64,000 nt of DNA, taken from the NCBI GenBank assembly GCA_031001845.1, contig JARNGD010000065.1, forward strand, positions 122,732 to 186,731, given 5' to 3'. Positions 56,705 through 64,000 of this stretch are shown in pieces. Each line of letters starts with the position of its first letter. Position 1 is the stretch's first letter. Origin of the DNA: Achaetomiella virescens. Its lineage: Eukaryota; Ascomycota; Sordariomycetes; Sordariales; Chaetomiaceae. The notes below the pieces were generated by a model that worked only from the letters and a program-made list of their open reading frames with translations, was not told where the DNA came from and ran no database searches. A program made the translations under genes and the position numbers.

Positions 56705-59700
56705 TCTGTATTGCATTGTGCGAGCGGTCGAATAACATATGGTTCACGAGGAGCGGAACTGTTGAAGACAGAGCTACCCCGGGAAGCGAATCAGAACTAT
56801 GTCTGACGGCATGAAGCAGTGTGAGTGTCTGGCGGTGAAAGCCGTCTCTCTCGGTCTTCCGTCTGCAGGGCTTGGGACGGTGTCGTCTCGGCGTTGGGGC
56901 TCGGCGTGGGATGATTTTGAGATGGTATGGTGATTGAGACAGCCGCTGACGGAGAGTCCGGGCAGAGTCAGGGTTCCAAGATAATGAACACACAGCAAGC
57001 GCGAAGGGCTTGTGGGTTGTTTCGGATGGCGCGAGTTCGGCGGTTTTAAGACCAGGCGAAGGCTACAGTGTGTATGTATATAAGGCTTGGTCAATCGTAT
57101 GGGGTAGTAGTGTGGCTTGGCGGCCGGAGGAAGAAGAGAGGGGGGGGGGGGATGGGCTTTCGCCCGCACCCGGCACAGTTCAAGTCCACAAACATCCCTG
57201 TTGCCAATGCAGCCAAGGTTGCAAAGCACACGACCTTTGGAAAGCGAGTTTTCGGGTTCGTCCCGGGATGACTTCTGCCGGTTATTGTGTGTGCGGTTTC
57301 TGCAGTAGCCGTCGCCAGCGGCCAACGGAAAGGGGCAACGACACAGGGAGCCGGAGATGCTTGCGCCGGGCAAGACAGAGTCGCATCAGCAACGGATCAA
57401 GTTGATCAGATGTACGATTTTAGTGGACACTCTGGGGAGACGGCTACACGGGCGCTGGTTGGCGCCAGTCTATCAGGGATCTGGACGCCAGCCAAGGCGG
57501 ACTGGTCATTTGACTCTTCTGAGCTAGCAAGAAAAATGTGGACAAGTGGGCTTGCATTGGTTTGTGGTGGAGGTCCTCCCATGAGCATTCGCATGCCGGT
57601 CCTTGTCGGTCTCGGGGAGAGCTGACTTTGTCTTAGGGATAGAGATGCCATCTTGCCTAGGCAACATGGTCTTCCTCGTCTTCCTGTCGAGCATTGTGGT
57701 TTTGCTCCTCCTAGCGAACACGGGGCCCATGCTTCCATGAGTCCTGCTTGCCGAGCTCGTCCTATGGTAGCATCAAAGACAAGACCTCCCAAATGGGTAA
57801 GGGGTTAGGTGAAAGTTGCTGGGCTGGATTGGCTCGAACCAGGGAGCGGGTGGCGCCAAGGTGATTTGCTCTGGGGATCCAATTTTGAGAGACGCCGAGT
57901 TGGCCAACCTGTCAGGAAGAGCGAAGAATGGTCTTTGCTCGGCGGCTTCCCCAGCTTTCACCAAAGGCGAGGTCCACGCGAGGCTGGATCTCCACCCGGT
58001 GCTGGCGAAAGGTGAGCCGAGTCCGGCGAGGATGGCCCGACGCTCCCGGTCCGACTCCGGGGCGTCTGTTGTTTAGGTGTCGGCAACGGGAGTCTTCGAG
58101 CCAAAACCCGTCGCATACACAAGCCAGCCATGCCGCGGCATCATTGCTCACCGACACCTTGTTTGTTCGCCGTGGAGTAGCAGACAACAAGCCAAGAATA
58201 GTTAATGTCGACTCCAGGCGGCTCAGTTCGATGTGCCGAAGACAGTGAGCGCCTCTGATGCCAACATGCATGATTGTGCGACGGCATGGTCACAGCGCAG
58301 CCCGTGTCCTCTGCAGCGCACATAGTAACACGTGCCTGTTCAGAGCGAGTTGGGAGTACTAGGCGTCCCGAGTTCCGACTTTGAAGCGTGGAGTGCCTCA
58401 GGTGGAGCGGGCAAGGCGAAGAAGGACTGTGGACGTCTTGAGATTTGTCTCTCCAGGGCCTAGAAAACCTTCTGGCTCCTTTCGGGCCCTTCCCGTTTAA
58501 GCGAGCAGCTGATGTGGGGCTGTCAGAACCTTGAGGTGGCAGCTGGCAACTGCCATCCACAGCCGGCCATGCTGCCTCAACTCAAGGAAGCTGTTGCTAC
58601 CTGCAATGTACACAGTAGCAACGCACAAGGCGTCCCCAACTACCTTACTCTTTCGAGACTCCTGAGAACTCAAAGCAGAAAGTAATCTTGGACTGGATTT
58701 GTTGTTGTCCTCATCATCGGAGTGTCTCCCCAACCTCTTGACATGGATCCGGCTTGGTGCTCTTTCCTCAGTGGGCAACAGGGGCACAATGCAGAAATTG
58801 AGCCTCCGAAAATGCTTGGCCGGCGATTAGTTACACAGTACTTGGTACGGCAGGATTCCCAAGACACAGCTGTTCAGAAACTGCCCGCACCTCCAAAACT
58901 CCCGGCTGCAAACGACGATCGGGACCGCGCCCGCTGTTGCGGAACCTGCGCCGGGCACGGCCGCTTGATGCGGCGGCAGAGTGCATTCCGAGCACCTCGG
59001 ACCCGACCGGTCTGCATCCACGGCGTTTGCCCTGAGCCAGTGGCATCGTCTCGATGGTGGATTGCAGGACCCTTGTTTGGGCGCTGGTCGGGGGCTTTTT
59101 GGGCTGCCCTGCTGCTGCTGGGAGCTGGGGGAAAAGCTGCGGCCTGGAGGGGATCCTGGGCCAGAGTGGAAGAGGAGGACCCTGACCCTGACAAGAGTCG
59201 ACATCCCAGTCCAATCAATCAATCGGGCTGTCGCTTTCTTCAATCTCGCAGTCCTCCATCGCCAATTCCAGCCCTGAGCAGGCGGGACGCTGTGACTGTT
59301 CTTTTCTTATCCTTATTGTGTATATTTTTGCGCGGCCATGCCCTCTCGCTAGCGATGTGGGTACCGATTCAGCAAGCCGCGCCAGACCACCCGGAGCAGC
59401 GCTGCCGCAGCAGCTGTCTGTGCCGCCCGCTACCCCGCCGCGAGCTGCTGCTGGTGCTGGTGGTGCCGCTTCTCAAGTCAGTGCTTCTGCTGCTGAGACC
59501 TTGGATGCGACAACAACGGGCATAGGGAGCCAAGCTTCGCTCCGCCATCCGGACACCTCCCTTCCGTCCCCGGCTCCGAGGGCACCTTCTTGCTTGTCGA
59601 CGATCTCCTGCTGCCGCCGGCATCCGAGATTCGTTCGCTTCCATCGTCGACGATCCGTTCTTCCTTCGTTTCCAACCACCCGACCCGAGCCCGAGCACGA

Positions 59701-59962
59701 GCCTGAAATCCCCGCGCCAAGCGCCCCGGCGACGACGAGTACGGCGAGTGCTGGCCACCGCAATGAGGACCGACAACAACCGTGGATCCCGCCGCGCAAG
59801 GAATCTCTGAGCATCACCAATCCGACGCCCTGGGTACGCCACCCGTATTCTTTGATGCCGTTCTCATCGTCTGGAGGAGGATCCCGGCCACTGCTGGCTG
59901 GCTCTGAGATGACGAGAGGCTGACCATTGGCCCAGTTCGAGCATGCTAATATAAAACACGCC
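56705..59962. other. long gene-poor stretch; may include 5' coding of the Ras GEF
   Basis: About 3.3 kb with no recognised gene. A plus frame from 59318 to 59923 (Ser/Pro/Ala-rich, with EPEHEPEIPAPSAPATTSTA) lies just upstream of the Ras GEF start. It could be an N-terminal extension, but a stop separates it from the Ras GEF frame. A G9 run occurs near 57142. Confidence 0.35.
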
Positions 59963-62765
59963 ATGGACCCCATCAACATCGCCGTCATTGGCGCCGAAGG
60001 CGTGGGCAAGTCCACCTTTATACAACAGCTGCGGCGAGCTCCGCGACCGCCTACCTCGAATATCACGACCCTGCGCCACGACGTCGACGGCACCCACTAC
60101 CTGGTCACCCTGGTCGAGCTCGACTTGGAGGGTATCGAGCTGGACCCGAACCAACCGGTACACTGGCCGAAACAGATCGGAGGGCACATGGTTCCCCGCA
60201 TGGACGGCGCACTGATCCTGTACGATGGCCTGAAGGAGGAGAGCATGCGGGAGGTGCCCCCAATCATGGGTGAGTCTGTCTGTCTCAAATTGACAGCGCG
60301 TCCAGTCCCTTCCTGATACGAGAGACCGTAGCCGCACTCGCCCAATTCCTCCCTGCCGACCGTCCTCGTCGCGACGAAGTGCGACACGCCCGACGACCCG
60401 CGCCAACCAGACCTCGCAGGCCTCGCGACAGCATTCCCCACCTGCGCCGGCCATTACAGAACCGCGTCGAACGCGCCCGGGAGTGCGCGAGAGACCCTAC
60501 AAGCAATGTTGAGAGCCGCGCTAGCAAACCGAAGAGGTGAGACACCTACCGTGCTGGCCGTGGATACCTTTTCCCTCCCCCAACATGTCTTGTCACCCCC
60601 TCCGGTCATGGGCTTGCCGGTGGTCGGCACGAGGCACTGCCGTGCGGGTGTCACGTTGTGGACGGTACTAATTGCGAGCAGGAGACAAGTCAGAGGGAGT
60701 GCCCAGGAGGCGCGCTGCTTCCACCGCGAATCTTGATGCGCCTGCAGATATCCATAACGGGCGCCCAATCAGTCAGCACAGCAAGCACAGCAGGGCCAGC
60801 TCAGACTTCTCGCTTCTGCGCGGCTTCCCCCAACCACCAGCCGAGGCCAGTACCGAGGTCCGCTCAAGGCCACCGAGGCTAGGCTACGACAACAATTCTT
60901 CCGGCAGTAATCTCGGTTCCAGCACGGCCATTCCCGAGGACGGCCGGCAACAGACGCTGTCGAGTATGCTGCGGACCCCGGGCATTCGCCTGGACAGCGG
61001 GAGCGAAACTTTCCTGGACGTTGACGAATCCGACGGCGAGTCGTACCAGTACTCGGACGATGTACCGATCCTGCAGCGGAACGATGAGAACTTTGCGGAC
61101 AGGCCACCCAAGACCGTGGGGCTGAGCTTTGACGAGCTTGTCGACAGGTTACTGGCTCCCAAGATGTCGAGAGCAGACCAGAACTTCGCCGATATCTTCC
61201 TCTGTCTGTACCGGAAATTCGCCGCTCCATCCGAGCTCCTGGCGGCGATCCGCGCCCGGTTTGACCAGCTGCGGAGCGACCGAACAGTACAGATCCTGAT
61301 CAGAACCGAGACCCAGCTGCGCATCGTCGAGGTGGTGGCAAAGTGTTATCGCTGTACCCGGGAGATTTCGCCAGGCCGGCGACGAGGAAGGGTCTAGAGG
61401 AACTCATCAGGCAGCTGATGACGGAACCAGTCTTTGTTGCGCTGCCCAACAGATGCGGGTGCACCTGGAGCAGAAGGTTGTGGAAGACGACGACACAGGC
61501 TGGGCAAAGTCCGACCCCGTGGAGGCCGAAGGCAAGGACGGTGCAGGCCGCAGCGGAGTATTGTCGCGGACTCGATGAGCTCCCTACAGCTCGACGATTC
61601 CGGCACCCGCCAGCCAGCGGCGCCCGTCCCAAAGCTCAGAACTCTCCGGCCTCGACGCCCACGGCAACCCCAAACACGGCCGCTTCCAAACCACTCGTCG
61701 AAGACTACGAGCGCGAGGCCGCCACCCTCACGCCCACGCCCACTCTCCCCATCAACAAATTCCGCTACCACGCCTTCATGGAACTCGACGTCGAGGACAA
61801 CGCCGAGGAGCTGACGCGCATCGATTGGGTAATGTTCAGCGCGATCCGCATCCGCGACATGGTGCGACACGTATCTCTCTCACACGACCAAAAGGAGAAG
61901 TGCCGCAACCTCAAAAGCGTCAACCGCATGGTATCCCACTCAACCATGTCGCCCAGTGGGTCGCCAACATGATCCTCATCCGGGATAAGGCCAAGCATCG
62001 CGCGCCCATTCTCGAGAAGTTCATGGTCGTCGCCCAACGGCTGCGCCAGCTCAATAACTACAACGGCCTCGCCGCCGTGCTGGCGGGCATCAACGGCACC
62101 GCGATTCACCGCCTGACGCAGACGAGGGCGCTGGTCGCGCCCGACGTGCAGAAGAGGTTTGCGGGGCTGGTGCTGCTGATGGGCACGCAGAAGAGCCACT
62201 TTGCCTACAGGCTGGCGTGGGAGAACTCGCCGCTGCCGAGGATCCCGTTCATGCCGCTGCACAGAAGACTTGGTGTCTGCAGAGGAAGGGACAGAACCTT
62301 TGTCGGGCCGGACGGGGAAGGATCAACTGGAAGAAGTTTGAGGTGCTGGGCGAGGTGTTGTTGCCTATCATGAAGAGCCAGGGCCAGCCGTATCCACATC
62401 TGCAGAGGCATGATATTGTGAGGATGTGCTGTTGGATTTGATTATGCCGACAGATGATGAAGTGAGTTTTTTTTCTTTCCTTTTCTTTCCTTTCTTTTCT
62501 TTCCTTTTCTTTTTCTTTCCTTTCCTTTTCTTTCCTTTCTTTCCTTTTCTTTCCTTTTCTTTTCTTTCCTTTTCTTTCCTTTTCTTTTCTTTATTTGTCT
62601 TATTTTCCTACTTTTTTTTTTTTTTTTTTGTTTTGCATGACGGCTTGTGGTGAGGTTACTAACAAAGGTGCGCAGGATATCTACCAGCGCAGTATACAGG
62701 TTGAACCGTCGTCGGGCGGGCAGGGCGAGTCGAGCAAGAAGAAATTTCCCTGGTTGCCCAAGTAA
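59963..62765 (+). CDS. Ras guanine-nucleotide exchange factor with N-terminal Ras-like domain
   Basis: CDC25-type GEF that activates Ras at membranes. From Met 59963 the N-terminus is a Ras-like fold: P-loop GAEGVGKST and, after a phase-uncertain intron (about 60270-60331), LPTVLVATKCDTPDD (TKCD for the NKxD motif). An intron (60537-60681) leads to a Ser-rich linker. The RasGEF-N domain is LSFDELVDRLLAPKMSRADQ, FADIFLCLYRKFAAPSELLA. The catalytic domain has LTRIDWVMFSAIRIRDMVRH, WVANMILIRDKAKHRAPILE, VVAQRLRQLNNYNGLAAVLA and GTAIHRLTQTRALV. An intron (62462-62675) precedes the last exon, 62676-62765 (DIYQRSIQVEPSSG ... FPWLPK). About seven one-base shifts are needed (for example near 61352, 61450, 61578, 61935, 62268, 62320 and 62420). 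Confidence 0.87.
62462..62639 (+). repeat. polypyrimidine (TTTTC/TTTCC)n tract in last Ras GEF intron
   Basis: About 170 bases of almost pure C/T on the plus strand: mixed TTTCC and TTTTC units from 62468, ending in a T run of about 19. It fills most of the final intron, which is closed by a CGCAG acceptor at 62675. Confidence 0.92.
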
Positions 62766-63437
62766 TGTTGGGACGTAGGGATGACTCGGGGTCTTGCGGC
62801 CTCGTGGTTTTTGGTTTGGGTGGGTTGAGTAGGCGTTATCATGAGCCGGTGGCCTGGTGGGTTGGGTGTGAGACGATGGGCGAAAGAGATATCGAGGGGG
62901 GAAATGAGGCATATGCAGTTTGAATAACTGCGCCATGATGAGATCGAAAACAGGACCTGGCTTATTTTAATGGAACCAAGTGGAGGCATATCAAAAGGGA
63001 AAAAGCAGGCAAGACGGGCAAAGTGGGAGTGAATGGCTTTCGTTTCTCCTTCATCGGGATCTGGAAGGGAAAACGGAGGGATCTTTCTGCTGCTTTTCTG
63101 GTTTAGACTCTACGGCAACGAGCGGGATCGCAAAGAATTCGTTCTGGTTTGCACCACAACCTCACGATGGAAGGATAATTGAATGCGGCAGTATTGCTGA
63201 GCTGTGAAATCGGGGGTATATCCGTCTGCTATGCTATGCAGGTACTGAAACTGGACGATTTGCTTTTGCTTAACCATGAACTGAACGAACCCAAGGCTTG
63301 TGTGAGTGCCTTTGAAACTTTCTTCCCTTTGTCTAGTCAAGGGTCTAAATGGGCTCAGCTCTTTATCTCCTGGAAGAGTCGGTCGAGGGTCGGGGTCCAC
63401 GATCACCTTTGAGCAGCCGCAGGCTCAGGCGAGGCCG
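62766..63437. other. convergent intergenic region
   Basis: About 670 bases between the Ras GEF 3' end and the 3' end of the TDT transporter. No gene recognised. Confidence 0.5.
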
Positions 63438-64000
63438 CTAGTCCTCTTCCTTGGGCCACAGTCTGTATTTTCTGTCAGTGCCCCGTCTCACAGACAGCCA
63501 TGATTGGCATGCTCTCTGCTAGTCTTTCATTGGAATGAGAGGGGAATGCTTTGGGTTTTGGTTTGGGGGGTTTCGAGACAGAATCACTTACAGCTCCCGC
63601 CTCCACAAACAGCGCAGCATCTTCGTAAACACTACCATCCACACCAGCACCAAACACCCGCCAACACGCACCCAAAGATCTTGAGCCCGGAGCTGTCAAA
63701 CGCAGAGCCAAGTGCCTCAGTGGCCGTAACCTATCCCCACCACCGCATCAGCATTCTTGTCCTTCTTCCCAACAGGCGGCAACACATTTTTTTGCCGGTT
63801 ACTCACCAACGCTGTGTTAGGAAACACAAATAGAACCACGTCATCTGGAACACGCAGCTTCCCTTGCTCTCCGGCCGCAGGTACTTCCACAGCGAGCCGA
63901 CCGATACCAGAAAGAACCAGGTGCTCATCCCCCACAGCCAGAGCCCGGCCATGTAGGCCAGCAGGCCAGACGTACACGAGTGTTCACCGCCCATGAAGTT
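63438..64000 (-). CDS. TDT/SLAC1-type transporter (malate/sulfite transporter family), C-terminal part
   Basis: The 3' end of a multi-pass membrane protein that runs off the right edge. It has SGLLAYMAGLWLWGMSTWFF and VSVGSLWKYLRPE, then FQMTWFYFVFPNTAL (one base missing near 63834). The exon ends at 63807; an intron (63806-63731) gives V-TATEALGSAFDSSGLKIFGC. A shift near 63655 leads to LVLVWMVVFTKMLRCLWRRE, and a second intron (63591-63463) gives LLWPKEED with stop at 63438. At least two membrane helices are visible. The family includes malate/C4-dicarboxylate permeases (MAE1), sulfite exporters (SSU1) and plant SLAC1 anion channels; this fragment does not distinguish the substrate. Confidence 0.75.

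Noticed and set aside
57825..57855. tRNA T-arm-like GGTTCGAGCC on the minus strand
   Set aside because: The flanking five bases on each side do not pair, and no A box or acceptor stem was found nearby.
1..64000. CRISPR array, bacterial operons, ribosomal RNA or a secondary-metabolite cluster
   Set aside because: No regularly spaced repeats, no rRNA-like blocks, and no polyketide synthase, peptide synthetase, terpene synthase or P450 genes were seen; the genes are mainly eukaryotic housekeeping.

Overview
The window is nuclear DNA of a filamentous ascomycete, most likely a Sordariomycete. It is fairly GC-rich. Genes carry short introns (about 45-120 nt, GT/AG ends), and the protein families have the typical filamentous-ascomycete form: a cytosolic carnitine acetyltransferase, a PSP1-domain protein, a PUF protein with a long low-complexity N-terminus, a 2EXR protein, an APH-like kinase and a Ras GEF with a Ras-like N-terminus. 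There is no bacterial-style operon and no CRISPR array, and I found no rRNA or tRNA. These assignments are from recognition by eye; no search was run.

Layout. 1-4.9 kb: a conserved protein of unknown function (+) converging on an atypical SET-domain protein (-). 4.9-8.8 kb: a Tc1/mariner DD34E transposon, then a decayed TRK-type potassium transporter. 8.8-16.3 kb: gene-poor, with one interrupted 2EXR gene (-). 16.4-25 kb: carnitine acetyltransferase (+), a RAD51-paralogue of RAD57/XRCC3 type (-), and a membrane sensor-like protein with a Gln/Pro tail (+). 25.2-29.9 kb: the second-largest RNA polymerase III subunit (-), divergent from an APH-like kinase (+). 33.7-38.2 kb: a PUF RNA-binding protein (+). 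40.8-47.8 kb: ribosomal protein eL15 (-), a small basic/coiled-coil protein (-) and a PSP1-domain protein (-). 52.7-56.7 kb: NFU1 (-) divergent from a HIT zinc-finger protein (+), then a conserved protein of unknown function (-). 59.9-62.8 kb: a Ras GEF (+). 63.4-64 kb: the 3' end of a TDT/SLAC1-type transporter (-), cut by the window edge.

Most of the genes are housekeeping and not functionally linked: tRNA/5S transcription (Pol III), translation (eL15), mRNA control (PUF), Fe-S assembly (NFU1), DNA repair (RAD57-like), acetyl-unit shuttling (carnitine acetyltransferase) and Ras signalling. I found no biosynthetic cluster or convincing novel multi-gene system.

The dominant oddity is that many strongly conserved genes, including essential ones, can be read only across single-base shifts of frame; in a few places two shifts compensate within tens of bases. 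A smaller set (SET protein, carnitine acetyltransferase from its second exon, HIT protein) reads cleanly. I interpret most breaks as indel errors in the assembly, so protein products here should not be taken literally. The TRK copy, which also lacks its N-terminus, is the best candidate for a true pseudogene.
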